A stretch of 64,000 nucleotides of DNA from CAYHHI01 sp964356335 (GTDB taxonomy: Bacteria > Arandabacterota > Arandabacteria > Arandabacterales > Arandabacteraceae), in NCBI GenBank assembly GCA_964356335.1, contig CAYHHI010000013.1, positions 5,108 to 69,107 on the forward strand, read 5' to 3'. Every line of letters starts with the position of its first letter. The first letter of the stretch is position 1. A program made the position numbers and the translations under genes. The notes beneath the pieces are model-generated. The model worked only from the letters and a program-made list of their open reading frames with translations, did no database searches and was not told where the DNA came from. Positions 25,150-34,100 of this stretch are shown here, piece by piece.

Positions 25150-26133
25150 TCAGCTATTGGCGGACAGGTCGCGATGCTTGAGGTGGGAATAGATGCTCTG
25201 GCGCACCTTGGCCTTGACGCTCTCGAGATCTCCCTCTATTCGGAAGCCTGCGGCGGCCGCGTGTCCTCCGCCCCCAAAGACCTTCGCCACCGCGTCAACG
25301 TCATAACCCTCAGCCGCCCTCAGGCTTACTCTGAAGCAACCCTCGCTGGTTTCCCTCAAAAACACTCCAACTGCGACACCATTGATTGACCGCGGGTAGT
25401 TTGCAAGGCCTTCGGTATCCACAGCCGACGCTCCGGCAGCACGGTACATGTCGCGCGTTACCTGCATCATCGCAATCTTGCCGTCATCCGTCACCTCGAT
25501 AGAGGAAAGCGTATTGCCGAGTATCTTCAATGACGCGAGAGACTTCTTCCAGTAGATCTCCGACGCCGCGTGATACGGCCTCACGCCCAGGTCAAGCAGG
25601 TGAGCCGCGATCTTCAAGGTGCCAGCGGTCGTACTCGGGAACCGGAAACAGCCCGTATCACTCAAGATTGCCACATAGAGCGCCTCGGCCTCGCTCTTCA
25701 CCAACCCGGCCCCGAGCTCATCCAAGACCTTGTAAACGATCTCGCCGCAAGCCCCGGCCGACATATCGACGATGTTGATGTCTCCGAAATAGGTGTTTGA
25801 CATATGGTGATCTATGTTCACAACCGTCCGACACTGCTTCACGACCTCGCCAACCCAGCCCGTCCGATCAAGCCCACCCGAATCCACGACGACCGCCACG
25901 TCACAGGGGTCGGCACGCGAGGTAAGGACTTCGCTCGCTCCTTCAAGAAAAGTGTACGATGGCGGGACGCCATCTTCGGATAACACTTTAACTGTTTTGT
26001 TTAACCTCTTTAGAACAGAGAACATAGCAAGCGCACACCCGATCGCATCACCGTCAGGATCGATGTGTGAAGTCACTATGAAAGATTGCGAATTCCTGAT
26101 GAGATCAGATAGGGTCTTGTAGGCCTGGGTCAT
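25150..26133 (-). CDS. nrnA: DHH-family phosphoesterase (NrnA-like oligoribonuclease/pAp phosphatase)
   Basis: Degrades very short RNA oligomers and 3'-phosphoadenosine 5'-phosphate with Mn2+. DHH motifs are visible: TSHIDPDGDAIGCA, VVDSGGLDRTG, and NIDHHMSNT; the DHHA1 part ends with FGGGGHAAAAGFRIEG. 327 residues is normal. The start overlaps the end of rbfA by 29 bases, pointing to tight coupling. The gene symbol rests on family and synteny. Confidence 0.9.
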   Translation of the reverse strand: MTQAYKTLSDLIRNSQSFIVTSHIDPDGDAIGCALAMFSVLKRLNKTVKVLSEDGVPPSYTFLEGASEVLTSRADPCDVAVVVDSGGLDRTGWVGEVVKQCRTVVNIDHHMSNTYFGDINIVDMSAGACGEIVYKVLDELGAGLVKSEAEALYVAILSDTGCFRFPSTTAGTLKIAAHLLDLGVRPYHAASEIYWKKSLASLKILGNTLSSIEVTDDGKIAMMQVTRDMYRAAGASAVDTEGLANYPRSINGVAVGVFLRETSEGCFRVSLRAAEGYDVDAVAKVFGGGGHAAAAGFRIEGDLESVKAKVRQSIYSHLKHRDLSANS

Positions 26134-26485
26134 CCCTGCTTTCCTTGAGGTGTTTCAATATCGAATCGATCCGCGCACCTTTTGTGCATGAGTCATCATG
26201 ATGGAATCTTATCTCGGGGATATGTCTTATTTGAAGCCTCTTCGCAAGCTCAGATCTTATGAAGCTCGCGGCACCACCGAGGCATGCGATGCTCCTCTCA
26301 ATATCCTCGGGGCTTCCCATAACACTGACATATATGCTTGCATAACTGAGATCTGCACTCACCTTCACGCCGGTCAGAGTGACGAAGCCGATCCTGGGAT
26401 CTCGGAGCTTGCGCGATATGATCTCGCTGACTTCTTCCTGTATCTGGGCGCACAGTCTGTCCAGTCTTCTCGTCTGCAAGATCAC
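26105..26485 (-). CDS. rbfA: 30S ribosome-binding factor A
   Basis: Late 30S maturation factor binding 16S rRNA. 126 residues with the KH-like pattern RRLDRLCAQIQEEVSEIISR, DPRIGFVTLTGVKVSADLSYA and RHIPEIRFHHD. It overlaps DUF503 upstream by four bases and nrnA downstream by 29. Confidence 0.94.
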   Translation of the reverse strand: MILQTRRLDRLCAQIQEEVSEIISRKLRDPRIGFVTLTGVKVSADLSYASIYVSVMGSPEDIERSIACLGGAASFIRSELAKRLQIRHIPEIRFHHDDSCTKGARIDSILKHLKESRDDPGLQDPI

Positions 26486-26769
26486 CTGACCTCGAAGTCT
26501 GTCTCCACATCGATCACACTTATGTCCCTGTCAGACTCGATCAGCCCGACAACATTCGATATCACTTGGTTGGCGAACTTGCTGTCCTTCGAGACCGTCG
26601 CTATGCCAAGCGTAGAGCGCTGCCACAGATCACAATCGTCCACCTCGGCTATCGCGACATTGAATTTGTTCTTCACCTTGTCCTTGAGCCTTCGCAGGAC
26701 AAGCCTTTTAGCTTTGAGTGATCCGCCATCGGGAATATGCAGCGTGATCCTGCAGGTTCCTACGACCAA
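26482..26769 (-). CDS. DUF503 family protein (YlxP-like)
   Basis: 95 residues with the DUF503 pattern LHIPDGGSLKAKRLVLRRLK, NVAIAEVDDCDLWQRSTLGI. Family members lie between infB and rbfA in many bacteria, as here, which hints at a role in ribosome maturation; the biochemical function is not established. The overlap with rbfA suggests coupled translation. Confidence 0.92.
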   Translation of the reverse strand: MVVGTCRITLHIPDGGSLKAKRLVLRRLKDKVKNKFNVAIAEVDDCDLWQRSTLGIATVSKDSKFANQVISNVVGLIESDRDISVIDVETDFEVR

Positions 26770-26778
26770 CTCGCGCTC

Positions 26779-28911
26779 CTACGTCCTCTTCACCTCTTCG
26801 AGGACGTACGCCTGAAGGATGTCACCCTCTCTCATATCGGTGAAGCCTTCAAGCCCAATGCCGCACTCGTATCCCTGAGTGACCTGCCTGGCGTCGTCCT
26901 TAAAGCGCTTGAGTGAGGAGATCTTGCCTTCGAAGACCTTCTCGCCAACCCTCAACACTCTGACGAAGCAGTTCCTCGTCATCGTGCCTTCAGTCACATA
27001 TGTGCCTGCTATCGTACCTACACGCTTTATCGCGAAGACCTTCCTGACTTCCGCGCTGCCCATTACCTTCTCTTCGATCACGGGACCGAGCAGTCCCTCC
27101 ATGGCAGCCTGGATGTCTTTGGTGACTTCGTAAATGATGTCGTAGTTTCTCACATCGACCTGTTCACGTTTCGCTATCTCCCGGGCCTTCGGGAGTATGC
27201 CCACGTGGAAGCCGATGACGATTGCATCTGATGCCGCAGCCAGAAGAACGTCCGACTCGTTCACCGGGCCCACGCCCCTGTGAATCGTCTTGATCGTCAC
27301 CTTATCCGAGCCGAGCTTCTGGAGCGCATCGCTCAAGGCCTCGACCGATCCATCCACATCTCCCTTGGTGACCACTCTCAATTCCTTGATCTCGCCGGTC
27401 TGGATCCTGGCATAAAGCTCCTGGAGGCTTATGTGTACCGTCTTGCGTAGATCTTTCTCGCGCTGGAGAAGCTGTCTCTTTGTCGCAATCTCTCGTGCCT
27501 CTCTATCGTCCCGTGTAACCATGAAGGAATCACCGGCCTGGGGAACACCCTGACACCCAAGGACTTCCACTGGCGACGAAGGATGAGCAAGATTCACGAT
27601 CTTGCGGCGCTCGTTGAACATGGCCCGCACCTTCCCCGCCCATATGCCTCCGACGAAGGGGTCACCGAGGTTGAGCTCGCCCTTCTGGCTCAACATGGTT
27701 ATCACTATGCCCCGGCCCTGTTCCACTCTTGACTCGATCACCACGCCGCTTGCTCTGCCTTCCTGCGGTGCCTTGAGATCCAGCATCTCAGCCTGCAAAA
27801 GGATCATCTCGAGCAAACGCTGGACCCCGTCACCCCTCTTGGCGGAGACAGGCACCATCAAGACATTTCCACCCCATTCGTCGGGTGTGAGGCCATTGGA
27901 TGCCAACTCATGCTTTATCCTGTCCACATTTGCATCGGGGAGATCAATCTTGTTGATGGCGACAATGATGGGGACCTCGGCAGCTTTTGCATGGTCAATC
28001 GCCTCAACGGTCTGAGGCATGACGCGTTCGTTTGCAGCGACCACAAGCACCACGATATCTGTGGCCTGGGCGCCTCGCGCCCTCATCGCCGTGAAGGCCT
28101 CGTGGCCCGGCGTATCGAGAAAGGTTATCTTCCCTCCGGTGGTCTCGACCTCGTAAGCTCCAATGTGCTGGGTTATGCCGCCTGACTCGCCGGCCACAAC
28201 GTTGCTTCTCCTGACATAATCGAGGAGCGAGGTCTTGCCATGGTCAACATGGCCCATTATGGTCACAACGGGATGCCTCCGGGTCTCAGGTACTTCCTCC
28301 TCTTCCCCGATTTCTGCCCCGTATTCCTTTATGAACTCGACCCCATAGTCAAACTCGTCCGCAATGGCCTCTATGGTATCGGCATCAAGCCTCTGGTTTA
28401 TGGTTGCCATCACTCCCATTCTCATGCAGCAAGTGACAACCTCAGCGGACTTGACCCCCAGCACCGAAGCGAGCTCCCCCACGGAGATGAATTCTGTGAC
28501 TCTGATCACCTTTGCTTCTTCTTCCGCAAGTTCCTCTTCTTGCGCAGATTTCCTCTTCCGCCGCTTCGCTCTCTTGCCTTCGATCTCCGCAAGGGTCTTC
28601 CTCACGCTTTCCTTAACCGATTTTTCATTTACGCGACGCCTGAGACCCACACGTTTGGGAGGTTCAACCACCTTCTCTTGAGGCTTCGGCTTGACTTCGA
28701 CTTCTTCGACAATCAGTTTCTTCCGTGCCTCTTCCCTCTTGACTTCCTCTTTCTTGAGTCTGAGCTTCTCGCGCAGGGCTACTATCGTCTCATCCTCGAT
28801 GGCGCTCATGTGGCTCTTTACCTTGAGGCCCATACCTCTCAGCATTTCAAGGAGAGCTTCACTTGAGAGGTTGAAATCTCGTGCAATTTGATAGATTCGC
28901 TTCCTAGCCAA
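26779..28911 (-). CDS. infB: Translation initiation factor IF-2
   Basis: GTPase that places initiator tRNA on the ribosome. It has an N-terminal IF2_N helix-turn segment (KRIYQIARDFNLSSEALLEM), a charged linker, a second IF2_N module, a GTPase domain (GHVDHGKTSLL, DTPGHEAF, NKIDLPD) and C-terminal domains. At 710 residues it has a fairly short linker. TTG at 28911 is chosen: GGAGG lies eight bases upstream and the product starts MARKRIYQ as in other IF-2s; GTG at 28920 has no site. It overlaps ylxR by eight bases. Confidence 0.96.
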   Translation of the reverse strand: MARKRIYQIARDFNLSSEALLEMLRGMGLKVKSHMSAIEDETIVALREKLRLKKEEVKREEARKKLIVEEVEVKPKPQEKVVEPPKRVGLRRRVNEKSVKESVRKTLAEIEGKRAKRRKRKSAQEEELAEEEAKVIRVTEFISVGELASVLGVKSAEVVTCCMRMGVMATINQRLDADTIEAIADEFDYGVEFIKEYGAEIGEEEEVPETRRHPVVTIMGHVDHGKTSLLDYVRRSNVVAGESGGITQHIGAYEVETTGGKITFLDTPGHEAFTAMRARGAQATDIVVLVVAANERVMPQTVEAIDHAKAAEVPIIVAINKIDLPDANVDRIKHELASNGLTPDEWGGNVLMVPVSAKRGDGVQRLLEMILLQAEMLDLKAPQEGRASGVVIESRVEQGRGIVITMLSQKGELNLGDPFVGGIWAGKVRAMFNERRKIVNLAHPSSPVEVLGCQGVPQAGDSFMVTRDDREAREIATKRQLLQREKDLRKTVHISLQELYARIQTGEIKELRVVTKGDVDGSVEALSDALQKLGSDKVTIKTIHRGVGPVNESDVLLAAASDAIVIGFHVGILPKAREIAKREQVDVRNYDIIYEVTKDIQAAMEGLLGPVIEEKVMGSAEVRKVFAIKRVGTIAGTYVTEGTMTRNCFVRVLRVGEKVFEGKISSLKRFKDDARQVTQGYECGIGLEGFTDMREGDILQAYVLEEVKRT

Positions 28912-29227
28912 TGGCACCACCTCCGCTCACTCGATCGGATACGTGCCTCTCGCCCGTTCCACCACCACCGCCCTCTGTTTCCATTATCACTTGCCTGAGC
29001 GCGGCAAACGCCGAATCACACGGTCGCATTGCCACAAGCCCTTTAAGGTTCCTCCGTTTAAGTGCCTTCTCGAGACAAGCCGCACTCCTACAGAGATAGA
29101 GGCCGCGTCCGCTCGCATTGCCGAGCCCGATGCCCTTGTCGCTTATGACGAAGCGCACAAGGCGACCCTTGGGAAACCTCTCAAAACAACCCACGCATGT
29201 TCTTATGGCAATGTGCTCGCCCCTCAA
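28904..29227 (-). CDS. ylxR: YlxR family (DUF448) protein
   Basis: 107 residues with the family's IRTCVGCFERFPKGRLVRF and GRGLYLCRSAACLEKALKRR. It lies between nusA and infB as in most bacteria and overlaps both. The family is a small basic RNA- or nucleoid-associated protein. The last roughly 30 residues are Gly-rich and family-atypical. Confidence 0.93.
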   Translation of the reverse strand: MRGEHIAIRTCVGCFERFPKGRLVRFVISDKGIGLGNASGRGLYLCRSAACLEKALKRRNLKGLVAMRPCDSAFAALRQVIMETEGGGGGTGERHVSDRVSGGGAIG

Positions 29228-30582
29228 GATGCTTCTCCCTTCGACTCCGTCCCCTTTGCCTCGGCCTCCCCGGGCGCGGCCTTGCCCGCCTCACCCTCCT
29301 CGGCCGGCTTCGCGGCTCTGAACTTCTCCCTGATCTCCGCGATCCTCGACTTGGCAACCTCAATCACTGCCCTGGCCTTCTCCTCGCCAACGCCCTCAAG
29401 GCCCGCGAGCTCACCCACATCGGCCTTGCTGACATCCTCAGCGGTCTCATATCCGGCCCCGACAAGCTTAGCGCGGACTTCATCATCCAGACCGCCGAGC
29501 TCCGAAACAGGTATCCTCGCCATCTTCCGAAACTCCAGCCGCTCGGCATACTGGGACTCGTTTATCAGGTCTATCCTGAGATTGGTCAGTTTGGCAGCAA
29601 GTCTCGCATTCTGCCCACCCTTACCGATAGCAAGCGAAAGCTGATCATCAGATACCACGACTGTGGCCCTGTTATCTTTATCATCCATCTCAGCATGCAC
29701 AACCTTCGCAGGGCTCAGGGCTCTTGTGACGAACACCATCGAATCGTCGTTCCAGAGAACCACGTCGATCCGCTCCCCACCCAGCTCGCGCACCACTGAC
29801 TGGACTCTCGATCCTTTCATGCCCACGCAGGCCCCTACTGCATCAACCTTATCATCCTTTGAGAAGACCGCGATCTTGGATCTTGAGCCGGGCTCCCTGG
29901 CAACAGCCTTTATCTCGACGATGCCGCTATCGATCTCCGGCACTTCCATCGTGAAGAGCTTCTTCATGAAATCGCTGTGGCTTCGCGAGAGCACGATCTG
30001 CGGACCCTTTGCGGCCCTGGAAACTTCTATGATATAGGCCTTGATGCTATTGCCTTGCCTGAATTGCTCTCTCGGTATCTGTTCTCGCTGGAGCAGAATG
30101 GCTTCGGTCTTGCCGACATTGACGATTATGTTGCCCCTGTCAATCTGCTGGACGCCCCCGGTTACAACCTCCCCTATTCGCTTCTCATACTCCCTGAAGA
30201 CTCTGTCTCGCTCCGCCTCCCGGATTCTCTGGATCACGACCTGCTTGGCAGCCTGGATTGCGTTTCGCCCGAAGTGTTCGGGTGGAATCTCGATCCTTAC
30301 TTCCTGGCCGACTGCCGCATCCGGCGAGATCTCAAGGGCTTCGGCGAGGCAGATCTGCGTCTGAGGGTCTTCGACCTTCTCAACCACGTTCTTGGAACAG
30401 TACACCTGAAGACGCCCAAGATTCTCGTCTATCTCGGCCACAATGTTGCTCGAGGCCCCGTACTTCTTTCTTGCAGCGCTGACCAAAGCAGCCTGAAGCG
30501 TCTCGATGATGAGGTTCTCATCAACATCCTTTTCCCTAGCAATCTGCTTCAGTGCCTGGATGATTTCGAAGCTCATGTCCAT
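29224..30582 (-). CDS. nusA: Transcription termination/antitermination factor NusA
   Basis: RNA-polymerase-binding elongation factor. It has the N-terminal domain (FEIIQALKQIAREKDVDENL), S1 domain (GEVVTGGVQQIDRGNIIVNV) and two KH domains (VGACVGMKGSRVQSV; AIGKGGQNARLAAKL). A C-terminal helix-hairpin-helix segment (LVGAGYETAEDVSKADVGEL) is followed by an Ala/Glu-rich tail. 452 residues. It is downstream of rimP by 15 bases. Confidence 0.96.
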   Translation of the reverse strand: MDMSFEIIQALKQIAREKDVDENLIIETLQAALVSAARKKYGASSNIVAEIDENLGRLQVYCSKNVVEKVEDPQTQICLAEALEISPDAAVGQEVRIEIPPEHFGRNAIQAAKQVVIQRIREAERDRVFREYEKRIGEVVTGGVQQIDRGNIIVNVGKTEAILLQREQIPREQFRQGNSIKAYIIEVSRAAKGPQIVLSRSHSDFMKKLFTMEVPEIDSGIVEIKAVAREPGSRSKIAVFSKDDKVDAVGACVGMKGSRVQSVVRELGGERIDVVLWNDDSMVFVTRALSPAKVVHAEMDDKDNRATVVVSDDQLSLAIGKGGQNARLAAKLTNLRIDLINESQYAERLEFRKMARIPVSELGGLDDEVRAKLVGAGYETAEDVSKADVGELAGLEGVGEEKARAVIEVAKSRIAEIREKFRAAKPAEEGEAGKAAPGEAEAKGTESKGEAS

Positions 30583-30597
30583 ACGTACAGCCTTCTC

Positions 30598-31056
30598 TCA
30601 GATCGAAAGGTTAGCGCCCAGGATATCGGCAAACCGGACGCTTACTTCGGCTCTACCCTCCGGCTCAAGCACAAGCACATCGTCCTTGAAGCTTCCTATC
30701 GTGCCAACCAGATCCGCCACATACCCACCACCTTCTCTGAACCTGATCTTGGCTTTCCTCCCTACGAAACACTGAAAATCCTCTCTGGTCCTAAGTTTCC
30801 TCTCGGCACCGGGAGAGGAGACCTCCAAATAGTACTTGCACGCGAGGAGATCATGCTGGTCGAGCTCGGCGCTGAGGGCTTTACTCGCCCTTGCGCAATC
30901 ATCAAGCGTGACGCCACCCCTTCGGTCAATGAACACCCTTAAGGTCCGCCTCCCATGCGACCCCACCAGAACCACTTCCACCACGTGATAGCCGAGCCGA
31001 TCCAATACAGGCAAAACGATATTTCTGATTTTTTCCAGTAACTCGGCCCCGCCCAC
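30598..31056 (-). CDS. rimP: Ribosome maturation factor RimP
   Basis: Assists 30S assembly. The 152 residues include PVLDRLGYHVVEVVLVG, TLDDCARASKALSAELD and LEVSSPGAERKLRTREDF, all family features. GTG at 31056 is chosen because GGGAGG lies about seven bases upstream; GTG at 31074 has no such site. It is the first gene of the nusA-infB series and follows the sprA terminator. Confidence 0.94.
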   Translation of the reverse strand: MGGAELLEKIRNIVLPVLDRLGYHVVEVVLVGSHGRRTLRVFIDRRGGVTLDDCARASKALSAELDQHDLLACKYYLEVSSPGAERKLRTREDFQCFVGRKAKIRFREGGGYVADLVGTIGSFKDDVLVLEPEGRAEVSVRFADILGANLSI

Positions 31057-31080
31057 CGGAGAGCCTCCCTGCACATAGAA

Positions 31081-31106
31081 ACTTTAAGAGTGGGCTTTGC
31101 CCACTC
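31081..31106 (-). terminator. Rho-independent terminator after sprA
   Basis: GAGTGGGC (31088-31095) and GCCCACTC (31099-31106) form a perfect 8-bp stem with a 3-base loop, followed on the minus strand by TTAAAGTTT. It lies 45 bases after the sprA stop and just before rimP. It could also act as a leader hairpin for rimP. Confidence 0.6.
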
Positions 31107-31151
31107 ATGGACAAACTTACAATAGGGCCGATTGGAATGCAAGCAAAAACA

Positions 31152-34100
31152 TTAGAAGCGGATGAGGACGGAAACGCTCAGACCAATGGTTCTCCAGGTC
31201 TGTTCGAGCTTGCGGTCGGTGGTCTGCTCGAAGCGTGCATCGGCGGAGCCTGTGACGCTGGTGCTGAAGCTATAGCTTGCTTTGGGACTGATGGTAAATG
31301 TCCTCGTGCTGCTGTCTATCCTGTTCTTGAACGAAGGTGTGGTGCCCACACGTGACTCGAAGGACAAGTCCAGAGATACTGTGAGGCTGCTCTTGAACTT
31401 CAATGTCCTGCCAGCGAGCGGGATGTACATGCCTTCCGGAGCGCTGAAGGAATGTCTCAGCGAGAAGTTAGCGGAATTTGAGACGAACTTCTTCTCGCTT
31501 CCAGTACCCTTAGTGTCCTCAGTGGTGTTACTGCTACGCCGGAGATTGAAGGTCGTCCGCACACCGTTCTTCCACGTTGCATCCCAGCCGATGACCGGCA
31601 GCCACTCCGACCGGTGCCCGCGATTGGTCTCTGTGGCACCCACGCCACTCGCCTGCCTCGACCGCTTGTAGCCCACCGTGATCGAGGAAGTCTTTACGGC
31701 TCCCCTGAAAAGCGGCAGATAGACCGTCGAAGAGATGTTGCCGGCAACATCAGGCCAGACGGTTTGCCTGTCAAAGGTTGTCGCACCGGCATAGGTCCTC
31801 GTTTTCTTGTCATGCTTGTACTTGGTGGTCAGGGAAACTGTCTCGACAGGCTTGAATTCCGTGGAAACGTCGTAGCCGTCATTCCTCGTGATCTCATCAG
31901 TGGGCAGTCCGGCTCCGCCTGACGTTCCTGCGCCCGAGGGCCTCAGGATAGCGTCCTTATCCACCTGAGGATCTATTCCGAGTTGAAACCTCAAACCCGG
32001 CCGTTTCATAAGCTTGTTGTATCTGGAGCTTCTGTCAACGAAGTAGCCGACATCGATATCTGGAATCATGGCAAGGACTCGCCTGTAAATGGGCACTCCG
32101 GTTGTATCGGCTCCCTTTTGCGGGGCAGACAAGAACGAAGAAGGCTGAAGCAGGAGATCAATGCTCGACCTGCTTGAGACGGATGCTCGTCTGACCCCTG
32201 GCGGATCATTCGCCGAGCGCACGGAAGGATCGGAATTCTCATCATAGTTGACGTCATAACTCACGGATGGTTTGAGTATCTTGCCTATGGTAGGCCTCAG
32301 GGTGGCACCCGCTCTCTGGTTCCGATTGAGTTCCCATCCCAGACCGACGCTTGACAGTATCGGCACCTGCTTGTTTTGATCGAGGTCCCGCATGGTCTTC
32401 AGGCTGTAGTCAGTCTCCAGCGAAGGACCGGTGAGAGGTTTGACCGAAATGGCAAAGTTACCTCTGATCTCCCTCGTGTACTGGTTTTTCTTCATAATCT
32501 TCTGGCGCTTGTCGAACTCCTTTTCGGTCTTTGTCCAACCGGAAACGGCGAAATCCATACCTTCAGGAAAATAGGATATTGCATAGCCCCTGTAGATTCT
32601 CAGTGAATGGTTCCACCAGGGCTTGAAGGCGTAAGCAAGATTCCCATTGTAGCCGTTTGAGGCGGCATCCGACTCGGGTGACTTTCCCTGCCTGCGTGCA
32701 AAGGACACCCTTCCGGAAAGGGCGTCGAAGGTAAGCTTCATGAGCAGGTTGTTCGATTTCTGCCTCCGAGAGAAGGCCAGACTGTAGTTGTTATCGACCG
32801 ACGTTCGCTCCTCTTTTTTTCGCTGCTGCGGCGTCGTAAGAGCGACATCGGACCGGCTGCTCAGAGTGGGCAACGACCGGGCAGTGTGATAACCCACCGA
32901 GAACGGCAGGGACATCCCGAGTGGGGGAAGGAATCTGTCAAGTGAGGTGGATCCTGATAGGGAGAGATCGGTATCATCAGATCCTCTTCTGGTGCCCCCG
33001 AGGTTCTGAAATTCGGTGTCGGTCTGCTTGAGATCGGCACTGACGCTCATCACATCCGACAAGGCCGCCCCCACCGAGATTCGCTTTGCAACCCCCATCT
33101 CACGGCGCACATCAGTCAGTCTCAGATCATCAAACCAGACTTCAACCGCAGTGTCGCTCGTTGGAGCTGTCCCGCGGTTCACCACACCCGCGCCGATCCG
33201 CGATACCCTCGTTATGGAAGGCTCACCATAGACTGCGATCCAGGTGGCTTCAGTCAGGGGCCTCTCCCTCCTCAAAACCGGCTTGCCATAGAGGGTGACC
33301 GTCGTCGTATCCATGCTTGTCTTGAGGTTGGTTATCTCATCAAGCTTCAACCGGACGTCACTCCAGCCAGGGGTCACCTTCATGCCGTATTCGTAGAAGT
33401 TGATACTGTCCGCACCTATCCTCAGGAAGAAGCTCAGATCTTCAGCGGATGCATTCGGGTCGCCATGGACATAAAACGCGAGGGTATGGTAGAGGGTGTA
33501 GTCACCGGCATTTCCCGGCAAGGTCTTGTAAACCGACCCGCAGTTTCCCGCTTCGAGGTTCCGGAGGCCGAATACCAGCGACTGCTCCCGCTTCTTGTAG
33601 CCCTCAGGATCTGTACCGGGATCATAGGGTGGATCATAACTCGGGTCATCTCGCGTGTTCTTGGCTGATATTTCAAAGGACTCTCGGGGAAGCCGCTCGA
33701 CGCGGGCCATGTCTTCCTTCCTGCGTATTCCCTCCTCGAGCCAACTCGCGCCCGAGATTTGCAGGTAGGCTAGCTGGAAGACTGAAGGTGTATCGACGCC
33801 GGTGAAGAAGAAGCGGACATATCTTATTGATTTCCAGCTGGGCGAGCCGCCGAGCGCGTCCGCATCGGCCAAAGGAATCATGTAGTGGCACCAATCCCCC
33901 GAACGCCCCACAATGTAAGTGGTGTCGGAGAGGTCAAAACCTAGTCTAAAGAGGACCTCGTCTTTGTCGAGGTTCCCATTACCGTCAATGTCTTCGGTAT
34001 CGGGTACCAAATTGGGGTCGCCCTCGGTGCCGTTTATGTGGGAGTAGTCTCCTTCACTGTAAGACCAGTTGTCCTCATACTCCACCTGGTCGTCGCCTGG

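Noticed and set aside
32080..32105. GGCAC-N5-TTGT on the plus strand inside sprA
   Set aside because: It lacks the essential C of the -12 GC pair and is within a coding region, antisense.
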